DNA of 8,758 bases from Desulfurococcales archaeon (GCA_021160415.1 JAGHCP010000120.1:1-8758), one strand, 5' to 3'. Shown: positions 1 to 5,741, counted from the stretch's first letter. Program-made: numbers and translations. Notes: generated by a model from the sequence alone, not told the origin.

Positions 1-359
1 GACTTGGGGTGTATGAAATTCACTTTTCTTGAGCCACCCGCCACTAGTTTTGGGGAACTATAGACAAGTTTGAATCCCTTACCCTTGAGTTCTTCTGAGA
101 TCTTGTCAACGTCGTCCACTTTGAACGCAATGTGATGTATGCCCTCACCCCTCTTCTCAATGTACTTCCTTACAGCGGAGTCCTCACCGATTCCCTCGAG
201 AAGCTCTATCCTCACACCCCCCGCATCAAGCATTGCCACCTTAACGTTCTCCTCCGGTACCTCCTCAACTTTAATCAAGCGCAAACCTAAACCTTCAATG
301 TAGATCTTCAAGGAGCTTTCCAAGTCCTTAACAGCTATCCCTATGTGGTCTAACTTCAT
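1..359 (-). CDS. mce: Methylmalonyl-CoA epimerase (C-terminus cut by window edge)
   Basis: Interconverts (2R)- and (2S)-methylmalonyl-CoA, linking propionyl-CoA carboxylation to the B12-dependent mutase in the cytoplasm. Reading leftward from ATG 359-357, 119 codons are visible. The N-terminus MKLDHIGIAVKDLE is the classic start of the VOC/glyoxalase fold. His5 and the His75-His76 pair (GIHHIAFKVDD) match positions of metal-ligand histidines in this family, and the second half ends with NFIHPK, as in family members just before their last strand. The final roughly 15-20 residues, including the expected C-terminal Glu ligand, lie off the left edge. The ATG overlaps the stop of the mutase B12 subunit (ATGA), and a GGTGGTG element sits 5 nt before the start, so the two are translationally coupled. 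Start and family are secure; completeness cannot be judged here. Confidence 0.95.
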   Translation of the reverse strand, partial: MKLDHIGIAVKDLESSLKIYIEGLGLRLIKVEEVPEENVKVAMLDAGGVRIELLEGIGEDSAVRKYIEKRGEGIHHIAFKVDDVDKISEELKGKGFKLVYSSPKLVAGGSRKVNFIHPK

Positions 360-793
360 TTCTTCACCACCCCGGCAGCCTTAAGATATACGTCAACAAC
401 CTTCTGGAGAGGTGTTCCGGGCCCTAAAACCTCGAAGACGCCCATCTTCCTGAGCTCCCTCGCATCGGACTCGGGAACAATCCCTCCAACCACGACCGGT
501 GCGTCTAAGCCCTTCTCACGCATTAATCTAAGGAGATCTCCCACTAACTCCATATGGGAGCCAGAAAGTATTGAAACCCCTATGACGTCAACATCCTCTT
601 GAATAGCTGCTTCAACTACATCCTCAGGGGACTGATGAACTCCTAAGTACACAACCTCGAAACCCGCGTCCCTCAGCGCTCTTGCAACGACCTTGGCCCC
701 CCTGTCATGCCCATCTAGCCCTAGCTTCGAAATAAGTACTTTCAATCTCTTAGGAGAAGGTTTCTGATGTACGGAGGTTACTATAGCTGACAA
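356..793 (-). CDS. Methylmalonyl-CoA mutase, B12-binding (small/C-terminal) subunit
   Basis: A stand-alone cobalamin-binding domain of 145 aa, the partner of a separate catalytic alpha-type subunit in archaeal methylmalonyl-CoA mutases, which convert methylmalonyl-CoA and succinyl-CoA. The B12 signature DxHxxG is present as DGHDRG at residues 27-32, with His29 the predicted lower-axial cobalt ligand. It is followed by the SxL motif (SILSGSH, residues 74-80) and the glycine pair in VVGGIVP (about 101-107), both lining the nucleotide-tail groove. No large-subunit gene is in the window, so it must be encoded elsewhere. The longest frame starts at TTG 793, directly after an in-frame stop; TTG at Leu17 (745) is a shorter option but lacks a visible ribosome binding site. 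The stop overlaps the epimerase ATG. A related mutase such as isobutyryl- or ethylmalonyl-CoA mutase could use the same module, but the adjacent epimerase favours methylmalonyl-CoA. Confidence 0.93.
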   Translation of the reverse strand: MSAIVTSVHQKPSPKRLKVLISKLGLDGHDRGAKVVARALRDAGFEVVYLGVHQSPEDVVEAAIQEDVDVIGVSILSGSHMELVGDLLRLMREKGLDAPVVVGGIVPESDARELRKMGVFEVLGPGTPLQKVVDVYLKAAGVVKK

Positions 794-822
794 CTAAACC
801 CCTATATTTACCGCGCTAATTC

Positions 823-831
823 CCTTAATAA
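823..831 (-). promoter_or_regulatory. Possible TATA box for the mutase/epimerase pair
   Basis: On the minus strand the 49-bp gap between the methyltransferase stop and the mutase start contains CTTATTAAGG, centred about 34 bp before TTG 793. This would place a transcript start about 8 nt before the codon. A second AT-rich stretch (TAAATATA, about 803-810) is too close to the start to serve a leaderless transcript. The metabolic pair may therefore have its own promoter rather than depend on the upstream RNA-processing genes. Inferred from position and composition only. Confidence 0.35.
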
Positions 832-842
832 GATTCCTACGG

Positions 843-2000
843 TTACTCACGAATAATCTTCGCTAGGAAAAACCCATCCGTTTGATCCTTATGTGGGAAG
901 AACCTCATCACCTCCGTATAGAAGGACACCACATCGTAACCCGAGTGGGCCCATTTTATAGGTCTCTGGAGCCTTACGTAGTCGTAGATTTCAGAGATCA
1001 CGAGCTCCCCCTCATCAGGCATTAAGGAGCAGGTGGAGAAAACTACCTCTTCACCTAACTCAATAGCCCGTATGAGTAATTCCTTCTGTATTGCTGCGTA
1101 ATGCCTTACCTTCCCCTCCGTTAAATTCACCTTAATCCCTGGATCCTTGCTGACTGCACCGCTGTTACTGCATGGAGCATCTAGGAGAACCTTATCGAAA
1201 CCCTCATCCCTAAATATTTTCTGCGTTGAGTCTGCATTAACAACCAGCGTCCTGGATGGGTCAACGCCTAATTTCCTTAAGAGATCCACCCCTGTCAGAA
1301 CCCTCCTGTAGCTTATGTCGACTGCGACTACCTTCGCCTCGTTCTCAGCCAACATCTGAATTAATGATGTCTTCATCCCTGGTGCGAAGGACATGTCCAG
1401 AATCACATCCCCTGGCTGAGGTCTTAAAGCCTCAACGACGGCGGCCGAGGCCTTATCCTGAGGGACGGCTCGAAATTCCTTAACAGGCTTAAGTAGTCTT
1501 ACCGGTTTCCTGGATTCGATGACTTTAATCATGTACGGTATCTCCCTGTCAACTTCGTAAGTAACCCCTTCACTGTCTAAATCTCTTAGCACGCCCTCCA
1601 CGGATGACCTCAGTAAGTTAACCCTTAACCACCAAACCCTCTCATTCATGGCTTTCAGCAACGCTTCACCCTCCTTCTTCCCGAGCAGGCCGACGATCCT
1701 GCGGTAGAACCATTCCTTATATGAAAGTCTACACCAAGGAGGCAGGTCATCATCGTCAACACCATTTAACCATGCCCTAGCAATCTTTCCGTAAGGTTTT
1801 TCCTTACCTAAACTACACGTAACTCTGATGTAGTCGGAAACCAGATTCCTTGCTAGGTGGTAAAGCTCCTCCCTCTCGGATGTGTTTGACGCACACCTGC
1901 CTTTGCAGGCCCTCTTAAATGCCACATCAACAGATACCCTGTGATTAATCACTTCATACAGGGTTGACGCCAGAACCTTAACTAAGTTTTCCTCCCTCAA
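843..2000 (-). CDS. NSUN/Nop2/RsmB-family RNA (cytosine-5-)-methyltransferase
   Basis: Transfers a methyl group from SAM to C5 of cytosine in rRNA or tRNA; the target cannot be read from the sequence. Numbered from TTG 2000 (385 aa), the N-terminal part is a NusB-like helical region with a CKGRC motif (Cys32, Cys36). The Rossmann methyltransferase domain begins near QDKAS (181-185). Motif I is LDMSFAPGMK (201-210), Asp228 should bind the SAM ribose, and motif IV DAPCS holds Cys277. Motif VI STCS holds Cys324, the expected nucleophile, with Cys277 assisting product release. The frame is open back to GTG 2036, but that start lies inside the box C/D sRNA candidate. TTG 2000 is preceded by AAGGTGTG with a short spacer and keeps the family domain intact, so I prefer it. 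GTG 2009 is another option. It follows Pop5 on the same strand after about 180 bp. Confidence 0.93.
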   Translation of the reverse strand: MREENLVKVLASTLYEVINHRVSVDVAFKRACKGRCASNTSEREELYHLARNLVSDYIRVTCSLGKEKPYGKIARAWLNGVDDDDLPPWCRLSYKEWFYRRIVGLLGKKEGEALLKAMNERVWWLRVNLLRSSVEGVLRDLDSEGVTYEVDREIPYMIKVIESRKPVRLLKPVKEFRAVPQDKASAAVVEALRPQPGDVILDMSFAPGMKTSLIQMLAENEAKVVAVDISYRRVLTGVDLLRKLGVDPSRTLVVNADSTQKIFRDEGFDKVLLDAPCSNSGAVSKDPGIKVNLTEGKVRHYAAIQKELLIRAIELGEEVVFSTCSLMPDEGELVISEIYDYVRLQRPIKWAHSGYDVVSFYTEVMRFFPHKDQTDGFFLAKIIRE

Positions 2001-2017
2001 TTGCCACACACCTTCAC

Positions 2018-2073
2018 GGCTCAGTGAGGGTCCCACACATCATGGAGCAGCCACTAGCGGTTTCATCACGGCC
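2018..2073 (-). ncRNA. Candidate box C/D guide sRNA
   Basis: Reading the minus strand leftward: box C GTGATGA (2069-2063, matches RUGAUGA), a 12-nt guide AACCGCTAGTGG (2062-2051), a degenerate box D' CTGC (2050-2047), a 4-nt spacer (2046-2043), box C' TGATGT (2042-2037), a 12-nt guide GTGGGACCCTCA (2036-2025) and a perfect box D CTGA (2024-2021). Flanks GGC (2073-2071) and GCC (2020-2018) can pair as a 3-bp terminal stem closing the C/D k-turn. Both guides having exactly 12 nt is the spacing known for archaeal L7Ae/Nop5/fibrillarin sRNPs. A TATA box is centred about 26 bp before G2073. By the N+5 rule the D guide would direct 2'-O-methylation of a G in a target like TGAGGGTCCCAC, and the D' guide a U in CCACTAGCGGTT. 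I could not place either target in rRNA or tRNA from memory. The RNA overlaps the longest frame of the methyltransferase. Confidence 0.6.
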
Positions 2074-2093
2074 ATAAAACATGGGTCTCTCAA

Positions 2094-2105
2094 CCTTTAT
2101 TAAGG
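2094..2105 (-). promoter_or_regulatory. TATA box upstream of the C/D sRNA candidate
   Basis: CCTTAATAAAGG reads as a TATA element on the minus strand, centred near 2099-2100. The usual 25-27 bp spacing puts the start at about 2073-2074, immediately before box C of the sRNA candidate. The element is nearly symmetric (CCTTTATTAAGG on the plus strand), so it could also support plus-strand initiation near 2124-2126. It could equally drive the methyltransferase message. Confidence 0.5.
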
Positions 2106-2123
2106 ATCCTAGAGGTATGTGTG

Positions 2124-2181
2124 GGGATGATGACGCCGCTCCAAAGGGATGATTGATGACGTCCTCGCGACGATCTGACTC
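2124..2181 (+). ncRNA. Weak second box C/D-like element, divergent from the first
   Basis: On the plus strand a perfect box C ATGATGA (2127-2133) is followed after 20 nt by C'-like TGATGA (2154-2159), and a box D CTGA lies at 2175-2178. The C to C' distance equals the canonical 12+4+4. Against it, the D' position reads GGGA, the last guide interval is 15 nt instead of 12, and that interval contains self-complementary CGTC/GACG that would fold on itself. Flanks GGG (2124-2126) and CTC (2179-2181) could form three pairs with one G-U. Box C lies just after the start point predicted from the shared symmetric TATA box. The 3' end would be antisense to the last codon of Pop5. Probability is low to moderate. 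Confidence 0.25.
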
Positions 2182-2668
2182 ATTTCTCAGCAAGCCTCTT
2201 AGCCTTCTTGAGAGTTCCTGCAATCTTAACGGGGATTATTGAGGCACCCCCAACCACCTTCTGGGTAACAGATAGGGATGCTATCAGCTTCCACCTGAAC
2301 TGATTGGAGAACCTTATGACGGCCTTCCCTGAGGCAAGGTTGAAGTATATGACTTGAGGGTTTATGAGGCTGAGATACATAGGTCCGTATAGCTTCTTTA
2401 TGGAGTCTTCTAATATTTCCTGCAACTGCCTCCTATCCTTAATGTTTTGGGGAACCTTAACGACTAAGTACCGTTTAATGAATTTCCTCTTTTCCCTTGC
2501 TTCAACGCCCTTCAGATAAGCTCTTAATGCCTCACCGTTTAAGGCTTCCTTAAATAGCTTAAGATCCTCCTCAACCTTCTTCAGTCTATAGATAATTAAG
2601 CCTACCACTCCAACAACCAACGCGAGTAATATCCACAGAACCAACACCGCGTCACGAGGTTCAAACAC
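2180..2668 (-). CDS. rnp2: RNase P protein Pop5 (component 2) with N-terminal membrane anchor
   Basis: Protein subunit of RNase P, which pairs with Rpp30 and helps the catalytic RNA cleave tRNA 5' leaders. Numbered from GTG 2668 (162 aa), residues 63-162 match the Pop5/Rpp14 family: KRYLVVKV strand, a helix ending in KKLYGP, GKAVIRFSN strand, the SLSVTQKVVGG segment and the hallmark tail GTLKKAKR (about 151-158). Position directly after Rpp30 is the standard archaeal arrangement. Unusually, residues 7-27 are an uninterrupted hydrophobic helix (AVLVLWILLALVVGVVGLII) followed by RLKK and a charged helical linker to about residue 60. The positive-inside rule puts the Pop5 domain in the cytoplasm. 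Family members are typically near 120 aa. The frame opens at GTG 2677, but that codon lies inside the ribosome binding site AGAGGTG, which stands 6 nt before GTG 2668. The start overlaps the end of Rpp30 by 8 bp. Confidence 0.85.
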   Translation of the reverse strand: MFEPRDAVLVLWILLALVVGVVGLIIYRLKKVEEDLKLFKEALNGEALRAYLKGVEAREKRKFIKRYLVVKVPQNIKDRRQLQEILEDSIKKLYGPMYLSLINPQVIYFNLASGKAVIRFSNQFRWKLIASLSVTQKVVGGASIIPVKIAGTLKKAKRLAEK

Positions 2669-3245
2669 GGACGACACCTCTGAGAATCCTCATCGGGGAG
2701 TCGAAGACCGCGTAAGACGCGTGAGCCTCAGAGAGTCCGAGATCCACCAAAACAGCCACGTAGATGTAGGGATGTATAGCCTCAACTGCTTTACTAGCTC
2801 CGGAGCCGATGAGTACGTCGATGCTTCCCCTCATGTATTCCGCTAAGAGCTTCAATAGACCGTCAACGCTACCCCCCAGCATAAGACTGTCAATTACTTC
2901 AATCATTGGGATCCCTACTGGTTTACGTGCTGAGGCTAGCTTTTTCAGGGCCTTCGCCCCGATATGTGAGAGAGCTTTCCCTCGAATCTCTATCACGTCG
3001 GCAGCCTTCAATGTCGAGGTGATCTTAATCTCTTCACCTCTCGATATAACGAATACCTTGAGAACGTCGTCATGTGCTTCCACAGCTTTCCCGTGACGCA
3101 GGAGAGTCAATTTGACGACCTTAATCCCATTAATTTCCTGACCACCATACGGGGAGGCTAAGGCTACATAACCCAGCTCCTTTAACACGTTCGCGTTATC
3201 TTCATTCAACGCGCCTCTGAATAAGAGATCTACGAACCGCTTCAC
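2661..3245 (-). CDS. rnp3: RNase P protein Rpp30 (component 3)
   Basis: RNase P subunit with a TIM-barrel-like fold of the PHP superfamily; with Pop5 it forms the heterotetramer that supports catalysis by the RNA subunit in tRNA 5' maturation. The 194-aa protein shows the family's ordered features: the opening FVDLLF, the ELGYVALASP strand, an ADVIEIRGK strand near residue 85, IPMIEVIDSLML (about 112-123), the DVLIGSGASKAVEAIHPY block (about 143-160) and a C-terminal MRILRGV. Length fits archaeal homologues of about 200-220 aa. Two starts are possible, GTG 3254 and GTG 3245. The second is preferred because it makes a GTGA overlap with the upstream stop and has GAGGGGTG 6 nt before it, whereas the first lies within that binding site. 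Translation is probably coupled on both sides. Confidence 0.93.
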   Translation of the reverse strand: MKRFVDLLFRGALNEDNANVLKELGYVALASPYGGQEINGIKVVKLTLLRHGKAVEAHDDVLKVFVISRGEEIKITSTLKAADVIEIRGKALSHIGAKALKKLASARKPVGIPMIEVIDSLMLGGSVDGLLKLLAEYMRGSIDVLIGSGASKAVEAIHPYIYVAVLVDLGLSEAHASYAVFDSPMRILRGVVRV

Positions 3246-3715
3246 TTCCGGCACCCCTCTATAATGCCGTCAAGGTACTCCTGTAGCTCGCTGACTTTTC
3301 TCACGCCATTGACTGTTACGGAAACTTTAATCACATCATCCCCGTCGAGGAGAACAATCCTACCCAAGTACGCGTCCTGCTTACTTAACCTTATATGCAT
3401 ATGGGAAGGTCTAACCCCCACTCTGTTGGGGAGAGTGGCCTTCAGAATGTTGCGGTCTACGTTATTCATCGAGCAAACTATTCTCCGGAAGACATCTTCA
3501 GCTTTCTTACCTTCGATAACACATGTAAGTATGCCTATACGGTTACCGTAATGCCCCTCCACAACGGACTCGGATATTTCAGCATCGACGGATCCGCCGT
3601 TAAAGAGGACATTAAGGAGCGCTGTCTTCACCTTATCTGGGTCTTCAGTTGAATGATAAAATGTCGTGGCGGTTAGCCTTATGACCGCCCTACCTGCTTT
3701 GCGAGTTGCTTTCAC
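3242..3715 (-). CDS. COG1325-type RNA-binding protein (exosome-associated, L5-like fold)
   Basis: A 157-aa protein of the archaeal family described as a predicted exosome subunit or RNA-binding protein with a ribosomal protein L5-like fold. Recognisable segments are FYHSTEDPDKVKTAL (about 19-33), VEGHYGNRIGIL (about 52-63), RLSKQDAYLGRIVL (about 109-122) and GDDVIKVSVTV (about 125-135). Placement between eL15 and Rpp30 reproduces the conserved archaeal superoperon that also contains proteasome and exosome genes in other species. This context is the main reason for linking it to RNA processing; a direct biochemical role is not established by the sequence. The start GTG 3715 overlaps the eL15 stop (GTGA), implying translational coupling; the upstream GGTATTGAG is only a weak ribosome binding site. 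Confidence 0.88.
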   Translation of the reverse strand: MKATRKAGRAVIRLTATTFYHSTEDPDKVKTALLNVLFNGGSVDAEISESVVEGHYGNRIGILTCVIEGKKAEDVFRRIVCSMNNVDRNILKATLPNRVGVRPSHMHIRLSKQDAYLGRIVLLDGDDVIKVSVTVNGVRKVSELQEYLDGIIEGCRK

Positions 3716-4383
3716 TTCTCAATACCTAATTCTTTAGCAAGCTTCTTAGGTAAAATAAGCCTAGCACCTCTTGAGGCTTCATGCCTCCTCTTCAGTTCTC
3801 TCTCCCTAGCTTTCTTCTTCCATTTCCAGTTATGGGTGCCTCTTAGACCTCTACTCTTAAGTAAGCCCCGCATCCTCCTGCCGGCGGAGGTCTTCCCTCT
3901 GAAGACCCTTCCTTTCTGCGATGGCTGCGTTACCCAATTAACATCTTTATCGGCCTTAATTGCTGGGTGGTGTGGGTCTATTAGAATCACTTCGAAGTAC
4001 CTGTAAAGGCCGTCCTCACCAACATAGTATGAACCCAGAACTTCTAGATTTGGGTACTTCCTAGCAGCCCTCTCCTCAGCAATTAGCTGAATGGATTTCT
4101 CAGGGGCGAAGCCATACACACCCATCCTCTTAGGTCTTCTGCCTTTATTCGGCCTTTGCTTCCTCATACCTCCCTTTCTAACCCTAACACGGGCAACTAC
4201 GAAGCCCTGCTTAGCCTTATATCCCAAGGCCCTTGCCCTATCTAACCTTGTCGGGTGCTCTACCCTGACGACGGACGGACCCCTCCTCCACCTTATGAAT
4301 CTAGCCTTCATTACTTGAAGCATTTCCCCCTCGTACGGCTTTTTCCACGCTGCCGCAATGAAATGATACATTGATTTAGACAT
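3712..4383 (-). CDS. rpl15e: 50S ribosomal protein eL15 (L15e)
   Basis: Large-subunit ribosomal protein shared by archaea and eukaryotes. The family opening is clear (MSKSMYHFIAAAWKKPYEGE), followed by VRVEHPTRLDRARALGYKAK, a basic RVRVRKGGMRKQRPNKGRRPKR stretch, YGFAPEKSIQLIAEERAARKYPNLEVLGSYYVGEDG, and the VILIDPHHPAIKAD motif. About 223 aa, longer than many euryarchaeal versions, because of a C-terminal basic extension after THNWKWKKKARERE, as in crenarchaeal homologues. The frame is open to GTG 4392, but AAGGTGGG directly precedes ATG 4386 and ATG 4383. The 6-nt gap from GGTG to ATG 4383, and the family N-terminus, favour 4383. First gene of the leftward string. Confidence 0.97.
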   Translation of the reverse strand: MSKSMYHFIAAAWKKPYEGEMLQVMKARFIRWRRGPSVVRVEHPTRLDRARALGYKAKQGFVVARVRVRKGGMRKQRPNKGRRPKRMGVYGFAPEKSIQLIAEERAARKYPNLEVLGSYYVGEDGLYRYFEVILIDPHHPAIKADKDVNWVTQPSQKGRVFRGKTSAGRRMRGLLKSRGLRGTHNWKWKKKARERELKRRHEASRGARLILPKKLAKELGIEK

Positions 4384-4387
4384 CATT

Positions 4388-4395
4388 CCCACCTT
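4388..4395 (-). promoter_or_regulatory. Ribosome binding site deciding the eL15 start
   Basis: AAGGTGGG on the minus strand lies 3 nt before ATG 4386 and 6 nt (from GGTG) before ATG 4383. GTG 4392, the longest-frame start, sits inside it and is therefore unlikely to be used. Confidence 0.6.
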
Positions 4396-4435
4396 ACCTG
4401 TCTCCTCACTCTCTCCGAGACACTTGGTTAAAGAG

Positions 4436-4444
4436 ATTTAAAAG
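4436..4444 (-). promoter_or_regulatory. TATA box of the eL15 gene string
   Basis: CTTTTAAAT on the minus strand is a near-consensus archaeal TATA box, centred at about 4440. It predicts transcription start near 4414 and a leader of roughly 30 nt carrying the ribosome binding site. It probably serves at least eL15, COG1325, Rpp30 and Pop5. Confidence 0.7.
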
Positions 4445-4463
4445 CTATTCCCAGACAGAGGGC

Positions 4464-4474
4464 AAAAGTATATT
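4464..4474 (+). promoter_or_regulatory. TATA box of the YchF/Ygr210-like GTPase
   Basis: AAAAGTATATT on the plus strand, centred near 4470, predicts a start at about 4496, about 13 nt before the GTG at 4509. The short leader would hold GAGGGTGAT (4497-4505), a good ribosome binding site. The spacing to the eL15 TATA box on the opposite strand is about 30 bp, so the two divergent promoters may compete for factors. Confidence 0.55.
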
Positions 4475-4508
4475 GCAGTTCGATCGAGGCTTAAGTGAGG
4501 GTGATTAA

Positions 4509-5741
4509 GTGCCTCCAACACCCCCAGTAATTGGCGTGATCGGGAAGACCAACGTAGGGAAATCAACTTTCTTCTCAGCAGCCACTATGGTGCCTGCACG
4601 TATAGAGAATAGGCCCTTCGTGACGATCGAGCCTAACATAGGTGTGGCCTACGTGAGGACGATATGCCCCCACGTTGATCTAGGTCTGCCGAAATGTGAT
4701 CCGAGGAATTCACTATGCGTTGAGGGGTTCAGGTTTATCCCCGTTAAGCTGCTTGATGTTGCCGGACTCGTCAAAGGGGCCCATGAAGGGAGAGGCTTAG
4801 GGAATAAATTCATGGATGACCTACGCCAAGCTGATGTGTTGATCCACGTAGTTGACATGTCCGGATCCACAGACGAGGAAGGGAATCCCGTGCCTCCAGG
4901 AACACATGACCCGTTAGAGGACATCTTGCTTATTGAGGAGGAAGTTGATGAGTGGTTTTTCAGCGTCATTAGGAAGGACTGGGAGAGGTTCGCTAGGGGG
5001 CTTGACAATCTGCCTTTAGATGACGTGATCTCCTCGATAGCGCAGCGAGTTTCAGGCCTCTCAATTAGGAGGGAGCACGTAGCTAAGGCTCTGAGGGAAA
5101 CAGGTCTGGATAGGAAGAAACCGAGCTCCTGGAGCGTCGATGAACTCAGGGGCTTCATTATGAGGTTAAGGAAGCTTTCCAAGCCCATCCTGATACTTGC
5201 CAATAAAATGGACATACCTGAAGCTAGAGTCAATTTCGAGAGAGTTAAGGAAGCTCTACCTGACAGGGTAATTATTCCAGCGAGCAGCGTATTTGAACTT
5301 GCCCTCAAGAAAGCATGGAAGGGCGGTTACGTGCACTACATCCCAGGGGATTCATCTTTCAGCGTTTTGAAGCCCAATGAGCTTAACGAGAAGCAGAGGA
5401 AGGCTTTAGATAGGATATCCTCATTTATGAAGGAATTCGGAGGTACGGGGGTTCAGGAAGCCCTGAATAGGGCGGTTTTTGAGCTTCTGAAGATGATTGT
5501 TGTTTACCCCGTTGAGGACCCGCATAAATACACTGACGGGTACGGCAACGTCTTACCTGATGCGTACCTAGTTAGGGAAGGTACGACAGCAGAGGAGCTT
5601 GCCTACCTAATCCACACTGACTTAGGTAAAGGGTTCCTGTATGCGGTGCTTGCTAGGGAAGGGAAGAGGGTTGGTGGTAGCTACATCCTCAAAGACGGAG
5701 ACATCGTTAAGGTTGTTTCAGCTAAGGCCTCCAGACACTGA
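4509..5741 (+). CDS. Obg/YchF-superfamily GTPase, archaeal Ygr210-like, with TGS domain
   Basis: Translation-factor-type P-loop GTPase of 410 aa, related to YchF/OLA1 and, by its long insert, to the archaeal-fungal Ygr210 group. G1 is GKTNVGKST (12-20), G3 is DVAG (83-86) within LLDVAGLVKGAHEGRGLGNKF, G4 is NKMD (232-235) and G5 is near PASS (257-260). NKMD is the standard guanine-specific motif, unlike the altered motif that makes OLA1/YchF ATP-preferring, so GTP use is expected. An insert after HVVDMSGS (residues 120-165, with GTHDP) is typical of this subgroup. A Cys/His cluster (C53, H55, C63, C70) precedes the G3 motif. The C-terminus (about 330-405) is a TGS domain, an RNA or ribosome contact module. 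GTG 4509 is supported by GAGGGTGAT upstream. The 3' end overlaps the convergent neighbour by 20 bp. Confidence 0.93.
   Translation: MPPTPPVIGVIGKTNVGKSTFFSAATMVPARIENRPFVTIEPNIGVAYVRTICPHVDLGLPKCDPRNSLCVEGFRFIPVKLLDVAGLVKGAHEGRGLGNKFMDDLRQADVLIHVVDMSGSTDEEGNPVPPGTHDPLEDILLIEEEVDEWFFSVIRKDWERFARGLDNLPLDDVISSIAQRVSGLSIRREHVAKALRETGLDRKKPSSWSVDELRGFIMRLRKLSKPILILANKMDIPEARVNFERVKEALPDRVIIPASSVFELALKKAWKGGYVHYIPGDSSFSVLKPNELNEKQRKALDRISSFMKEFGGTGVQEALNRAVFELLKMIVVYPVEDPHKYTDGYGNVLPDAYLVREGTTAEELAYLIHTDLGKGFLYAVLAREGKRVGGSYILKDGDIVKVVSAKASRH

Noticed and set aside
2032..2125. Inverted 9-bp repeat CCCACACAT (2032-2040) and ATGTGTGGG (2117-2125)
   Set aside because: The arms are about 76 bp apart and not centred on the TATA box; one arm is already part of the sRNA C' box and guide. 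Probably chance.
2161..2173. CGTC/GACG hairpin just after the Pop5 stop as a terminator
   Set aside because: The stem is 4 bp and is not followed by a T tract on the minus strand.
2014..2223. Small minus-strand frame of 69 codons spanning the Pop5-methyltransferase gap
   Set aside because: It overlaps the end of Pop5 and the start of the methyltransferase in another frame, and its sequence is explained by the sRNA boxes and promoter.
4393..4508. Search for a tRNA or other small RNA in the divergent gap
   Set aside because: No cloverleaf, CCA end or C/D boxes are visible; the gap is accounted for by two promoters and leaders.
4649..5308. Long minus-strand open frame (about 219 codons) opposite the GTPase
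   Set aside because: It is antisense to a clearly conserved GTPase, rich in Ser/Leu as expected of a shadow frame, and resembles no protein family I know.
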